Below, piece by piece: positions 11,690 to 24,225 of a stretch of DNA of 64,000 nt. Location: assembly GCA_026545765.1 (NCBI GenBank), contig CM048841.1, positions 75,204,217 through 75,268,216 on the forward strand, read 5' to 3'. Numbering within the stretch: the first letter of the stretch is position 1; each line of letters opens with the position of its first letter. The DNA comes from Plantago major (lineage: Eukaryota; Streptophyta; Magnoliopsida; Lamiales; Plantaginaceae). The position numbers and the translations under genes are program-made. Below the pieces are notes generated by a model that saw only the letters and a list, made by a program, of their open reading frames with translations, did not search any database and was not told where the DNA came from.

Positions 11690-12345
11690 TTACCTTCATC
11701 ATTAGAAGATGGAAATGTCAAGCCCTGATCATCTGCTTTTATGTCATCTGTCTCATAGGCAGAAGCAGGACAAGGGCAAAATACGATACCTTCACCTATG
11801 AGGCCAGTTTTCCAAGTACTATACTCCAAGACCCGTGCCTCTACCGCCTTATCTTAACCATCAACATAAAATTTTCCAATTTCTAGTTCCATCCACTTAT
11901 TAGCTCCAGATTGGCCTGTCTTGTATGGAATGTAAACAGTTTGAGCTCTCCCCTGAGCATGTCTATCGGCTTCCTCATGGAAAAAACTAACAACCGCCTT
12001 AACTGATTCGAAGCCATTAGACCATTCTGCTAATTTGAACACCATATATGCTGCATAGGAAGTATATGGCGACAACACTTGTCTTTATCCTGCCTCGAAT
12101 GTCAAGACATTTGCCACAGTGAAGCACTGCAACCTCAGAAAATCTGCAATAAAGCGGAACTGAAATAATTCGAATAGTACATAGTTGATTGAAATAATAA
12201 AATATCATTCAAATTAGGCACCTGGAATCTGCAAATTTGGTCCAGTCGCAGTATTGAGAGGGGCGTCGTGTTAGTATAAGACGTTCTGTTGCTCCTACCA
12301 TGTAACATATTTTTACATCCCTTTCTTGCGTGCATATTTCAACTT
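11690..12345 (-). pseudogene. PP2 partial copy 2, exons 2-3 only
   Basis: This is the counterpart of the 5.8-6.5 kb PP2 partial copy. Exon-2-like sequence at about 12,345-12,228 reads KICYMVGATERLILTRRPSQ. Exon-3-like sequence at about 12,150-11,695 reads AVLHCGKCLDIRGRIKT, FKLAEWSNGFESVKAVVSFF and KWMELEIGKFYVDG. A one-base loss after KT and a stop after YVDG break the frame. It lies just downstream of the intact PP2 gene, so it began as a tandem partial duplicate of that gene. Confidence 0.8.
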
Positions 12346-13042
12346 GTATAGACAGCCATAATTTATTGCGTTTTGATGGTGAACTACGAGCTGTAAACAA
12401 TCTGCACAGATATAACAAGACTCTTGTAACCTTCATGTAAAGAAATGAACACAACAAATATCATTTATGATTGACTGATCAAGATACTTGGCAAATACTA
12501 CAGAAATTTCCCAAAGGGAAAAAATGATGAGCTGAAGGTTTCCCTTAGGCTCCAAGTTTGATCATGTTAGATATGTATAGTTATGCAGTTATGTGGAAGA
12601 GGAGTCATTTTCAAACTCAGCTGATCTTGGTTGAAAAGTATCCTTGTAAAATTCTTGTTAATTACAACATTTAACTTTTATTCAAGAGCCAAGACAAAAA
12701 CTTTTAAACTATCCTTCCTAGTTGAGATCATTTACAAGGTGTAGCCTCGCGATGAACGTCTTATTAGACCAGTCAGATGATACCTTATCAGTTTCAACTT
12801 TCAAGGCATCAGAACGAATAATTTGGACTCATTTAATCAACTGGATTACAAAACAATCTGATTCTATTCTGCATCAGGAACTTGGCTTGTTCTGTCCTTG
12901 TTCTGTAACACATATATCTGTAACCAAGAAATAAAGGATCTAATTAATCCAAAATTCAGTTTAACAAAGATCCAATTAACTGAAGGAAAAAAGTGGTTTT
13001 TCCCTACTGCACATTCAAAGATAATATGTTCAAACTATCTGC

Positions 13043-15268
13043 CTATATCTTTACAATGGAGGAAGAAGGGCCTTCTAAACACTTGACATCTAAACGCCTT
13101 GTGTTGAAACTAGGATCCACCTCTAGCACTTGTTTGAGACAGAACTGAAACCCTATGGAAAATGCTTTTGATGCAAACTTGTGCTTGTCGACTTTCAGTT
13201 CATTCGAATTCTTGTACTCTTCTACTGCACTTGTAGCACGAGCCTCACAATCTTCAAGTTTCCTTTCAACTTCTCTAATCTTCTCATTGGACTTGTTTTT
13301 CTCCTCTTGCTGATATTGATGAGCCTTTACTGCCTCAACCTTCAAAATTCTAACTTTTTTCCTCAACTCCTCTAACTCAGAATCCTTTGCTGCAAGGGCA
13401 AGTTGAGCTTCAACCTCACTTTTAAGTAACTTCTGCTTCAAATCATTAGCCTCCATGTCCTTGCACTCAATCATTCTCTTCATACCGTGAAAGATATTGA
13501 CCAGCTACATTATAGTTTAAAAATAAACCATCAACAAGATGTAACTATATGATAAACTTAAAGTCAGATAATCGTAGGTACAAAATTACCTCAGATAAAC
13601 GACTAAAGCCACCAGAAAACAGTTCATCGCGAGACAATGAGGCAAGTGATGGCTCATCTTGTGGCAGCAAAAACTTAGCCATCATTTCTTCTCCCACTGT
13701 ATGATCTCGTAGAGAATTGTTCTTCGTTAAACTCCAATCAGGACAGAACCTAAGGTTTGTATCAGATGCTTGGTCAAGAATGCTTTTGATGTCATTCTCT
13801 TGGTCATTTCTTGATTCATTAAAATTATCTGAATAAGAACCAAGTCCATTATGTGGATTCATTCTTTCTAAGCTATTTTCTACCGAGTCTGCATCTGAAT
13901 ATACAGGAGTTGTTGTTGAGGTCTGATGTGGATTTTTTTTTCCCGAGTAAAGTTCTGGCGCGAACTCTTGTAACAAAGACATATCGAACTCAACGTCTTC
14001 ACTGTCTTCTTCCTGAGCTATCATAATGGCTTCATCAGCTTCTGAAGCTGCATATCATCATACATAGCGTAATGGATTGAATCGATACTAGTTCATTAGA
14101 TTATGCTGTAATTTATGCAACGCATATTAGATTTCTTACCTCGACTAGGTAATGGAGGAAAGATTGGAAATCCAATGGAATCATCTGTCTCATTCTCATT
14201 CACTACTGGAACTAGCTGATATCCCCATTGAGAAGAAAACTGAGCACTCTCTGAGGCCAGAGGCCGAAACTCGATCCCTTCAACAATAAGGCCTGCCTTC
14301 CAGCTGCTGTAATCGAGGATTCGTGCCTCAACTGCTTTATCTTGTCCATCGACATAGAAGCTCCCAATTTGAACTTCCATCCAGCCATCCACTCTCCTTG
14401 CTGCAAATGATCCCCATGGGGCTGCTCGGTTGTGTTGAAGGTACACAGAGTGAGTTCTCTCTTGGGCATCTCTATCTGCTTCCTCATCAAAAAAATTAAC
14501 GACTGCCTCTGCATTTTGCAGGCCCTTAGACCACTCGGTTAACTTAAACACCAAGTATGCAGCATAGAACGTATGAGCTGATAACAATCGTGTTTTTATC
14601 CTGCCTCGGACGTCAAGACATCTGCCATAATGAAGAACAGCCACCTCAGAGAATCTGCAAATCAACAAATTCAGTCATACATTTCATTTTGGACTCATAT
14701 GATTCAACTCGAAAGATATTCTGTGAATTACAAACCTGGAATGACCACAAGTAGCCCAAGCCCAAAATTGAGATGCACGTCTCGTTAGAATTAAAAGTTG
14801 CCTTACTCCTGCCATGTAACACATCTTTCCGTCCTGTTCTTCTATAATATAGTACTTCTGTTTTAAAGAACCAAACATGACAGATCAATCAACTCATACA
14901 TTTCATGAGTGAATGCTATCTCATTGCAACAATCAATATAATGTTTGATCGGTTCGGTCCTAAAGAGAAATGATTTTAGTTACCTTATGCTTGGAGATTG
15001 ATAGGTTCCTACAGAGCCCGTTACGTACAGAAGGTGCCTCTTCTATAGCAAATTCATCTGGCGATAAGTCAAAGGGCTGGTCGAAAAAATCAAATGCCTT
15101 GTTACGCTCAGACACGGAGAGCAAACTAAGATCAGAATCCGATGAATCGGATGAACCGGAGCTGAGGCTGCTCGGGTTCCTGGAATGACGACAAGCGGAT
15201 TTCTTCCAGTCTTCTCTTTTGTTCACTGCTACGACCAACCTTTCCCAGTTATCGTATATCGCAGGCAT
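13043..15268 (-). CDS. PP2-domain (phloem lectin) protein with C-terminal coiled coil
   Basis: This is an intact five-exon gene: 15268-14984, 14857-14736, 14654-14140, 14047-13590 and 13504-13043, with all phases matching, giving 613 residues. PP2 domains are carbohydrate-binding modules known from phloem lectins and F-box PP2-B proteins. The start MPAIYDNWERLV was chosen as the first ATG in frame. Residues 1-95 are Ser-rich and acidic. Residues about 97-265 are the PP2 domain (KMCYMAGVRQLLILTRR, VLHYGRCLDVRGRIKTR, WMEVQIGSFYVDGQDKAVEA, WKAGLIVEGIEFRP). Exon 4 encodes a low-complexity linker with FPIFPPLPSRG just before it. Exon 5 (about 461-560) is a Glu/Lys-rich coiled coil ending in CLEGPSSSIVKI. 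No F-box is seen. Sugar specificity and partners are unknown. Two partial copies lie downstream. Confidence 0.88.
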
Positions 15269-16504
15269 AGTCAACCCTCAACCTGTTTGATAAAAAACAC
15301 TCAAATTCGATATGATCAGACTCCAAAACTGAAACCTGGTTATAACAAAAATGGAATGTGAAGTCTTCGTTTGATTTCTCTTTTATTCAGGAAGCATTTG
15401 TTATAACTGTAATATTCTTTGTAACATATTAAAATTCGGAACGTTCTGATTTTTCAACTGCGCGTTCTGATTTTCAACTGCGCGTTCGGATTTACTCTGT
15501 TTATATCGACAGGCAAGTAGAGGCGATAATTTCTCACTTTTGCACAAAACTTAACTATCATCAACCCCACGAAAAATCTAGCCTATCTCTACTAATACTA
15601 AGAGGATTTATATAATCAGTTAACAGGCCCAATCTTGGCAGTTACCTACTTATAACTTCAATACTCAACCGTCTCTACATTTTGTTGTTGATTGAATTGA
15701 TAATAATTATATTAGAACACATTTAAACCCCAGAAGTTATACTACCTCTTACATAACCGTACTTATCAAATGGAAGTCACATTCAACTTCTTCCTTTTCT
15801 CGGCCAGAACACACTCAAGTCAACTTCTCCTGCCGACTACATAAAAAGAGGAGAAAAAAAGTAAACTTATATCAATTCATTCATTTTATAAACTACATGC
15901 ATATAAATTCAAGACACCCGGTTGTAATTGAGCATAATCGTATAACATGAATTCACGAGCATAAATTGTTTTCCTTACGAAAATTTAAAACACAGATTAA
16001 AAAGTTTATCACTCGGGTACCCGCGTGTCAGCGATGCTAGTGTATATTTGAAACGGATTTTGAACAACATACTTTTAAATCAGAAATAATTATAAAATGA
16101 TTCTTGTCAAGAACTTATCACACATTACTCATACATTAAAAAACCTTCATACAAATTAGTAAAAACATTTTTACAAATTATTCATCTTGTTAATTTTAGT
16201 AACTTTAAAGTGAAACATTACCATTATTGATGTAGTTATTCTCTTAATTAAATATCTAATCAAATTATCTATTTTGGTAACCAATATTATTTCAAAATCA
16301 AAACAATCATCTAACATTTCAGTTTGCAGACGTCCTCTCCCGCTCCCCCCCCCCCCCCAACAAACTCTCAATTTCAAAAGTCATGCTCATTTTGAAAAAA
16401 GGCAGGCATCACAGTCATTGGTTCAATGAACATCATGTTGGCTATTGTAACTGAGGGGTAGGGTATCGGATGTATGAAACTAGAGTTAAACAGAACAAAG
16501 TAAG
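15269..16504. other. Intergenic; PP2-gene promoter side
   Basis: There is no gene here. The sequence is AT-rich. A C-run of 13 lies at about 16,346-16,358, and a short GCGCGTTC-containing repeat (TTTTCAACTGCGCGTTC) occurs twice near 15,452-15,488. Confidence 0.45.
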
Positions 16505-17382
16505 GACTGTTGCGGTGAGAGTTGGTTCTCGGTCCTAAAGATAAATTTGCCCCGTGCCTACAATTGCCATTAGCAAAATGTCTCCCAAGATTACACAGCA
16601 GGTGAATTTGCGAGCTGGCACTTGAGATCGCAAATTCGAGTGGACTAATACAATATGGAAAAACATACTTGAGAGAAGAAGAGAAGAAAGAAGGAGAGGA
16701 TTTCGAATTGTCTATTGAAGTCGATCCTAGGGGGACCTATTTATAGTTTTCAAGAGTTAAGTCTGACATACATGACTATTCGCGAACAGGTCCCTGAAGA
16801 GTTGCTTCTCTTCTAACAGGTACACATGTTCCGATTAGTCACAACCCAAGTGAATGGACTACACCATTTCGCCCAAGCCCATTCCGAACAGACACATCTG
16901 TTGGGCTTTTCATTTCAGACTTTCCTTTTGGACTTAACCAAACGCAGTAAGTTTCTTGCCCAAAAATATTACATCCAACTCAAGACTCCGACCCACGAAC
17001 CTGAGGCCCGGGCCCGGCTCCTAGCGAAGCTAGGCGCACGTGTTTGGGTCAAGCCATGGAGCCATCTAGTTCCTCCCGGGTGCCCTTGGGCTGACCCTTT
17101 AACCAAGACTTGAATTTTTATCTAGTTCTTTCTTTCTCAATTTTAGCCATGTGGGACTACTCCCATTCCAACTCTTGGCATTCCAATATTAATACTTCAA
17201 CCAACATACTTTACAATTAATCTTTCATTTTTCAATTAATTTTAGTAATTATTGCTCAAGTGTCTTATACTACTATAGTAGATTATACACGTTCAAGGAA
17301 ACTTTATTTCCAACGTGTAGAGCCCATTTGGTTGGGTAGCAAAGTCATGGACAAACCTCTTTGGTGACTAAAATTCCAACAA
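16505..17382 (-). mobile_element. Probable solo LTR or LTR remnant
   Basis: Read on the minus strand, the stretch begins TGTTGGAATTTTAG (a common plant LTR start). It has a TATA-like CTATAAATAGG near 16,746-16,736 followed by a pyrimidine-rich leader, and may end in ...CGCAACA near 16,509. No retrotransposon coding sequence, primer-binding site or clear 5-bp target repeat was found, so the borders and the family are uncertain. It is a fossil. Confidence 0.4.
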
Positions 17383-17437
17383 ATCATCTAAAAAAAGCCA
17401 AGCATCACAATCATAGATGATAGCTTATTTTTAATGG

Positions 17438-17672
17438 ATGCTTGGTTTCCAGAAATGTGAGAAATTCGATATGTGATGCTGCTTGATTTTTAGATGGGTA
17501 TGAGATATGTGATGCTTGTTTAACAGTACTTGATTTTCAGAAAATGTGATGTTTCATTTTCAGTACTTATGGTGCTTGATTTTCATTACTTATAATACTT
17601 GATTTTTAGAAACATGATGCTTGTTTTTCAGTACTTATGATATTTGATTTCAAGAAACATGATGCTTGGCGG
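17438..17672. repeat. Degenerate tandem repeat, GATGCTTGTTTTTCAGTACT-like
   Basis: About six or seven worn units of roughly 30-35 bp alternate the words GATGCTTG, TTTTTCAGTACTTATGAT and ATTTGATTTTTAGAAACATG. Confidence 0.65.
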
Positions 17673-17705
17673 AATACAATTCCAGCTTGATTCAGCTTGC
17701 CTACA

Positions 17706-17895
17706 GGAATTGTGATAGACGAACAAGAAGATGTGGTTAGGGATGTTCAATTGAAGAAGAAATTGAGATGCTTGTGGAAATCCTTATCGGAGAAGATGTT
17801 TGACGGCAGAGAATTCCGGCTTGAAGGGATTTTCGATACTTGCGGGAATGGTGATAGACGAACAAGAAAAATGGGGATATTCAATTGAAGAGCAA
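17706..17895. repeat. Two-copy direct repeat around GTGATAGACGAACAAGAA
   Basis: GTGATAGACGAACAAGAA occurs at 17,712 and 17,851, each followed by a related ATTCAATTGAAGA segment, so a unit of about 139 bp was duplicated. It adjoins the GATGCTTG repeat tract. Confidence 0.65.
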
Positions 17896-18982
17896 TTGTG
17901 ATGCTTGTCGTGGAGAACATTAATATCTTTCGATTTATGTGTAATGAAGGAGAAGGGTATAATTGATTTACTTCTATAATTAGATTGCTTCTATGAATCA
18001 ATTAGTCAAATTTGTTGATGCTTGTAATGGTATTTTTGAGCAAATACCATATTAAATTGAGGGCAATTTCGGAAGAGTAGAGAAATAGATACCAAATTGT
18101 ATAGGAAAGAAAGTATGCACGACTAATAGGTATTAAAGATTTGGGGATAGTATCAATTTGCAATTCACCTTTAAATTACACGCAAAAGAATATAGTATTT
18201 ATCATAATTACACTAAGAAAGTACCAACATATTTTCAATATATAATTCTTTTTGTGTAATTTATGAGAAACTGGTAGTCGAGTTTGTGGTGAAAATCAAT
18301 CCAAAAAGTTCAAATCCCATGAAATTTGTATGTGTTATTTACCGAGTCCCCATAAAATTTACCCAAAATGCAAAATGTCATGAAATCGAATAAAGTTTTA
18401 AACTTCCAATGGCAGATCGCAACCCTATAAATTTTAGCGACATATTGTGCTGATATGCATAGGTTAGGGTGCAATTCTCGTCTCTCCGAGTGCACATCTC
18501 ATAAATCGTCAAATTATAAATTTGTTCGTGGAGAGCTCGCAGGCTCAGTAGCTCAAATCCTAAAACATACAATAAATAGTTTTGATGGTTGACAAAGTTA
18601 GAATTTATATTATACTCGAATCCTAAACGTGTAAATCAGCTTCATAGACCTAGCTCCAAATTTTGATTTGCACTCTACTAGTGTGTAGGTCCAGATTTAA
18701 TTAATTAATTAATATCGTGGATTGAATTGATACTCAGCTGGCCTGTTAGTTAGTGATGTTGATGCATCTTCCCGGAAAATGGTGAAAAATTCAATTCCGA
18801 ATCTTCCCAATTTTAAATGTCTATGATGAATAATAATAATATCCCGTCAACCTTCATCTCCATTAATAAAATGCACTCTATCTCTAGTCAACCATTGCAG
18901 CCAAATCCACCCATATAGCCATATCATAATTCTCATTGATCCAAACCAATTCAACTACAACCTCTTATTTGATCATTCATCA
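17896..18982. other. Intergenic; MSRA promoter side
   Basis: No gene was recognised. The sequence is AT-rich and includes a TTAATTAATTAATTAATA run near 18,697. The last 200 bp should contain the MSRA promoter, but I see no unambiguous TATA box. Confidence 0.4.
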
Positions 18983-19975
18983 ATGGCCGATCAAACCAAC
19001 CCGGCACTCCGACCCGACACCCCATCCAAACCGGGCCTGGAATTCGCCCAATTCGCGGCCGGTTGCTTCTGGAGCGTCGAGCTGACTTACCAGAGGTTGC
19101 AAGGTGTGGCCCACACCGAAGTGGGCTACTCTCAGGGCCATGTCCATGACCCGACTTACCAACAGGTCTGCTCCGGATCCACCAAACACGCTGAAGTTGT
19201 GCGGGTTCAGTTCGACCCGAATCTCTGCCCGTATACTACTCTGCTTGATGTTTTCTGGGATAAGCATGATCCTACCACTCTCAATCGCCAAGTATTGCTT
19301 TTCTCTTCGATTATGGCTTTCCTCTGATTGCTTCTAATAACCTCGATTTTGAGTTTCAGTGTTGCAATTGAATGTTTGAAATTTGGTCCATTGTGAGATT
19401 GAATTTGGCAATTGAATGTTTACATGATTAATTGAGGTTTGACCTAATTTGCATTTCTGCTTGAGATTTGAATTACTCGAAATTTTTTACCCGTTTTTGT
19501 TCATCCGACGGGTCTAGTTTAGTAAAACTAGCTGATAAGCTACCAGAACATTTTAAAATGGATGTTTTGCAAATATCTGCTTCTGGCCAGCTTAAAAGAA
19601 GCTATTAAAACTGAAAATAGATGTTTTAGAGTATTCTGATGAGGAAGAGTTCATATAAACCAGTTTAATTAGATAATCAGGAGCCTTAGCAAAATGGAAC
19701 TCATTGATGATTTTTTGCAGGGAAATGATGTTGGGACACAGTATAGATCGGGGATATACTATTACAACGAGACGCAAGCAAAGTTAGCTCAAGAGTCCTT
19801 GGAGGCAAAGCAAGCACAGTTCAAGGGTACAAAGATTGTGACTGAGATTCTCCCTGCCAAGACATTTTACAGAGCGGAAGAGTATCATCAGCAGTATTTG
19901 GAGAAGGGTGGAAGAAATGGTTACAAGCAGTCAGCTCGTAAAGGCTGCAATGATCCGATTCGCTGCTATGGCTAA
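18983..19975 (+). CDS. MSRA: Peptide-methionine (S)-S-oxide reductase A
   Basis: MsrA reduces methionine-S-sulfoxide in proteins, repairing oxidative damage with thioredoxin as electron donor. There are two exons, 18983-19291 and 19721-19975, joined in phase 0, giving 187 residues. The catalytic motif is [13 protein letters not shown] (Cys about residue 28), with Ser where many relatives have Gly. Further family blocks are [51 protein letters not shown] and YRSGIYY. The tail [22 protein letters not shown] holds the resolving cysteines. The N-terminus is short with no clear transit peptide, so a cytosolic form is likely. The ATG is the first in frame and is followed directly by conserved sequence. 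Confidence 0.95.
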
Positions 19976-20323
19976 TGCACCATTCGCGCACTGTTTATAC
20001 GTTGCTTTGGGTAAGAACTTGTTTCTATTCTGTTTTACTGTGCACCTGTCAAATAAATCATTGGGATGTTCTTGATGACAGTTGAGCATTCCTGAATTGT
20101 GATTTTGTGTTGTCTGATATGCAAATATTACTGCTATATATGATAAAGATATACTACTATTTATTTATCACAATGTTCTATTACATTTTAGTAAATGACT
20201 AAATATTCTCCGAATTACACACCGAACTTCCAGTCGGTTCAGGTGGGAGTCTTCATTTGAATAGGAAAGAAATGCAATAAAGCAGTAATGTGTTCTAAAA
20301 TCCAATGCCTTGTTGCGTTAGGC

Positions 20324-21760
20324 TTAAAGTTCATCCTTGGGGGTGGTTTCGACTGGACCTGTGGGATTATCTGACGATTTCTTGATAGGATAGGAAGCTT
20401 GCATTGCTATTCCGCATTGCCCCTCCTTTTGCTTGGTTCCACGTTGCATCCTGATATAACCCTTTTCTCCCCATTCAGCCCCCCACGAATTCTTCACGAT
20501 CCAGTATTTGGTCCCATCAAGAGTCGTCCCATAGCCCACTATAGCCACACCGTGATCCAGCTCTGTTCCACATTCCCCATCAAACACTCCCTGTCACAGA
20601 AACTCTTTTTCAGGATCACGTATTTCTCATAACAGAATTGCCTTTCACACAAACATAATAATGATGATAAACTTATATAACATATACATATATTAAATAC
20701 CTCGGAGTAGAACTGGAAATCGGAATCTCCAGCATCTATGGCCACTGATATGGGTTGGTTAGCTACTGCCTTCATCAATGCATCTTCGTCATTGGCTGGG
20801 ACATCTTCATGTCCATCAATTGACACAGCAGGAGTACTTTCCTGGAAAGGAAAAAACAGACTGTTAGTGTCATTCAATCTGCATAATAATATCTGTTATA
20901 TGAAGGATGTATGGTTTGGTTGCCGTTTTTTTTTTTTTACCTTCTTGGCATCACATCTTCCATCTTTAGCCAAGTAGGGATAGGATTTCTCTGTTGTAAT
21001 ACCGCCCTTCTTCTTAATGAAATCAAATGCCAAGTCCATTAGCCCTCCGTTGCAGCCTTGGTTTTCGCTAGTGTCACAATCAACGAGTTCTTGTTCTGAT
21101 AGAGAAACCAAGTTTTTAGTCTTGATGTGGTTTATCCCCTCAACTGCTACCACAGTTGAAAACGCCCAGCAACTACCTGTTACAGTTCAAAAGCTTATTA
21201 GAATCTATAAATTTCCTTACCAGTCTTGATATTCTCTGATTTGGGGACTGAAACCAGGCCCTCTGTTAAGTTTTTTAGTCTTGAAATCGGATATCAAAGA
21301 CAAGTTGCAGTATCTTACCACACTGGCCTTGATCTTTGATAGGGGTAACAGACCCTGTCTTTCTCCAATCAACAGATGTTGGAAGACTATGTACATTCTG
21401 GTACATAAACGTTTTGTTTGCCCTCGAAGCTCCCTGGAGCATCCAGTGATGCTTGATCTTTGAACCGGCATAAACACTCTTGAATTCATGGCTGGTCATA
21501 TCAGCAAACTTGTTGAGTTTCAACTTGTAAGGCTTGTCCTTCTTGTTTACAGTGTGGACATGAAGAGCATTGGCCTTAAAGACATTAAAGCGTGTATGCT
21601 TTTCACCGATGCTTCTAGAAACTGTGTGGTGGCTCCTCCACCTTTCATACATACCCCATAAGCTTTCTTCTGTCTCTAACTCTTTCTCATGGAAATCGAA
21701 ACTCTCCCCGAGACGAAGAATCAGAGCCAGAGAAAGAACAACTAGAAATACTCTCTTCAT
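20324..21760 (-). CDS. KDEL-tailed papain-type cysteine endopeptidase (CEP/vignain-like)
   Basis: This is a C1A protease of the plant KDEL class, stored in ER-derived vesicles and linked to programmed cell death and seed-protein breakdown. The four exons are 21760-21319, 21176-20941, 20841-20701 and 20590-20324, with all phases matching, giving 361 residues. Residues 1-20 are a signal peptide ([20 protein letters not shown]). An I29 inhibitor prodomain follows ([39 protein letters not shown]). The mature enzyme begins near [13 protein letters not shown]. The catalytic residues are Cys150 (QGQCGSCWAFS), His286 ([11 protein letters not shown]) and Asn307 (YWIVKNSWG). The protein ends in KDEL, the ER-retention signal. 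An upstream in-frame extension to about 21,952 lies in the promoter and is not used, as the TATA box at 21,833-21,840 shows. Confidence 0.95.
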
Positions 21761-21832
21761 GTTTTGAATGTTTAGGTGATTGAATGTATGTTGTTTGCTG
21801 GATGAGATGAGAATTGTTGAAAGCTGGAGAGG

Positions 21833-21840
21833 TTTATATA
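21833..21840 (-). promoter_or_regulatory. TATA box of the KDEL protease gene
   Basis: TATATAAA on the minus strand, about 73-80 bp upstream of the ATG at 21,760, with the flanking sequence CATCTATATAAACCTC. This is a normal plant TATA spacing for a short 5' UTR. Confidence 0.7.
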
Positions 21841-24225
21841 GATGAAGAATTGGAAAGATGAGATAACAGATGATAAAGATGAATATCCTTTTATGGGCCA
21901 AAGAATGATTATTGTCAAGAAGATAGGTATGGCAATTATAAGGAGGAACCAAACTAATTCTTGGGATATGAAACTCTGTTATTCAAGAAACAGAGCATGC
22001 TTCTTATAACAAGTTTGGTTTCACATTCAAGTTTCAACCCTATCCCTAAAACCATAAAAGAGGGAAAAGGGACAATCTTGAAAGCCAATTATGTGTGTAA
22101 CAATGTGAATAGAATCACGAGAGTAGAAATAATGTAAAAGTAACCATCCCGAATCAATTTTTAGCTTTGCGAATTCGAAAAACATTGATGGGAGAGTCGT
22201 CCAGTGTTAGTATTAACGTGTAGCGGATACAGATAAAAAGAAAATACACTGTAAAGTAATGGGGTGTGGAGGTTCCATGCAGAACACGCTAGAGAGAGTA
22301 GTGATTAGAGGGAGAGTGGATTTTATGTGATGCAAATATTGGTTAAGGTCGTTAGAGAGCATGACACGTTTTGTTGCAAGTTGGGATCGGCATTTTATGG
22401 AAATGCTCTATTTGCTATAATTAGTAATTGAACTTGTTAAGGTAAAGTTGAGGTAGTAATAGTGTGGCCGACTGGCAGATTACGATGTCAATAAGATAAC
22501 TGATTTAAAAAATTACTCTATATATAATTTTTCAGAAAATAAGATGATTGATGTGATGTGATGAGCCACCAATAACGATATGAACTCGTTTTGCAACATA
22601 CACATAATCAATAATGGGAAGAAAATGTGGTGTACTAGGTAACTCGAGGAGTGTACACAAGAAGTCTATTTCTTGATGGAGTGGCAACATTGATGAATAA
22701 TTTTGAACAAGTTTCTGGAAGTTTGGGTTTCTTGGGAAGCAATGTCTATTATGAATGAGTTGTAAAAATAGAGTCGTTTATTTAGTTTCAATGTTGTATT
22801 CATATCAAGGAAGAAATTATCTTCTCATTTCATTCCATCATGCTTTTGTTCATGTGGTCACACATGGGAATTCTTCTGCGTGCAAGTTATTGCCCTAAAA
22901 TCTCTGTTTTGGTAAAAAAGTGGACAAAAGCAGAAGCTAAAAGAGAACAAAAGGCTAATTGAGAAACCTTGCTGTTGCTGGCTATTTTTGTGGGACAAAT
23001 ATCATGTTATTCTCTCGTGTATTATATGAATCTCGAACTCCACTAAAGTTCTACCAAATGAGTCGAGCTCGATTAAAGATTGAACCAATGAATCGAGTTC
23101 AAGCCTACTCATCTTAACTCGCTCGAGGTCGAAAAAACAAGTCGAGTTGAGCTCGGGCTCAATAACAGTTCGAGCCGAGCTCATGCGATGAAATACTTGA
23201 TTCGGCTCGGCTCGTTAAACATCAACATTTGAATTTTTCAACTCATTAATACACCATTTGTCATTTGATTTTTTAGTAGAATTTGACCACAGATAAAAAG
23301 AGCCGAGTTAGATGTATAAATTTAAGTTGGGGAGAAGAATTTAAACAGTGAGTGGTTTCAAGTTTCAAGCAGCGGCTTAATCTGTAATACTAGGAGGGGC
23401 AAAATGTGGAAATGCATGAAAATCACTTTTAAAAACGGAACAAAGGTGAAAATAAGCGTGTTGTGAGAGTCTAACACCTTGTTTAGCTTTTAGTGGGAAA
23501 AGGCCTCAAGGTAAGCCCAATAATAGTTTGTAGAAAGTGAAACAAAGCGAGTAATTTATTTTGGTGGTGGTTATAATGATGGAGTAACTCCCTCTATTAT
23601 GAGCCGTGGTTCGACCATTTTCATGTGGGTTAAATATCGTTCACACAAATAAATGTAGGTATTTTTTGTCATCACTCGAGCAGACGTGAAAACGCTTTCC
23701 AATAGAATATGAATCCTAAAATTGATTAAAATCATACACTTTCAACTCTCATGTGCTTGTGTATAATTTCCGAAAAAAATGATGCATTTTATTGGTCATA
23801 TGAGTAACATCAAAATTATATATAATTGCTATTTATTGGTATGAGTAGAATTATTATTAGTAACACTATTCGGACCAATTTAGACTCTACCCATATTGAG
23901 AATGTCCCTATAATCGATTACTGATTAATGTGTAATTTTTCAATTACTCTGGGGGAATTTGTCCAGATTTTTGTTTTTTTTTTTCCTTCTTTTTCTAGTA
24001 CGTACATGGATTAAAATTTCGATTTCAAAATATGTTTTGATTTGAACTCATAACAAGAGAAGTTTTGAAACTTTTCATAAAAATTTCAGTATTTTTCAGA
24101 ACTTCTCATAATATTTTTTAAAATAAAATAAAAATTTATGATGCTGTACAAAGTATTTATAATAGTTTCGGTTTCCAAATCCATTTCATCTATAGTTGAG
24201 GCAAAAGACTAAAAACGGAGACGTT
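21841..24225. other. Intergenic, nothing recognised
   Basis: This is long AT-rich spacer between the protease promoter and the 3' side of AMT2. A TCGAG/GAGCTC-rich stretch lies at 23,020-23,215 (AGTCGAGCTCG, CGAGCCGAGCTC); such stretches recur in plant repeats, but no ends could be drawn. No coding sequence was recognised. Confidence 0.45.

Larger units (their letters stand above)
11392..13396. repeat. Segmental duplication, copy 2 (partner 5531-7597)
   Basis: This is the second copy of the gag/PP2 block. Its right part is the genuine 3' end (exon 5 and 3' flank) of the intact PP2 gene, so this copy is the likely source and the 5.5-7.6 kb copy the derivative. Confidence 0.75.

Noticed and set aside
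21761-21952. Upstream in-frame extension of the KDEL protease
   Set aside because: The TATA box at 21,833-21,840 lies within it, and the signal peptide starts cleanly at the ATG at 21,760.
23020-23215. TCGAG/GAGCTC-rich stretch
   Set aside because: Looks repetitive, but no unit, ends or coding content could be defined.
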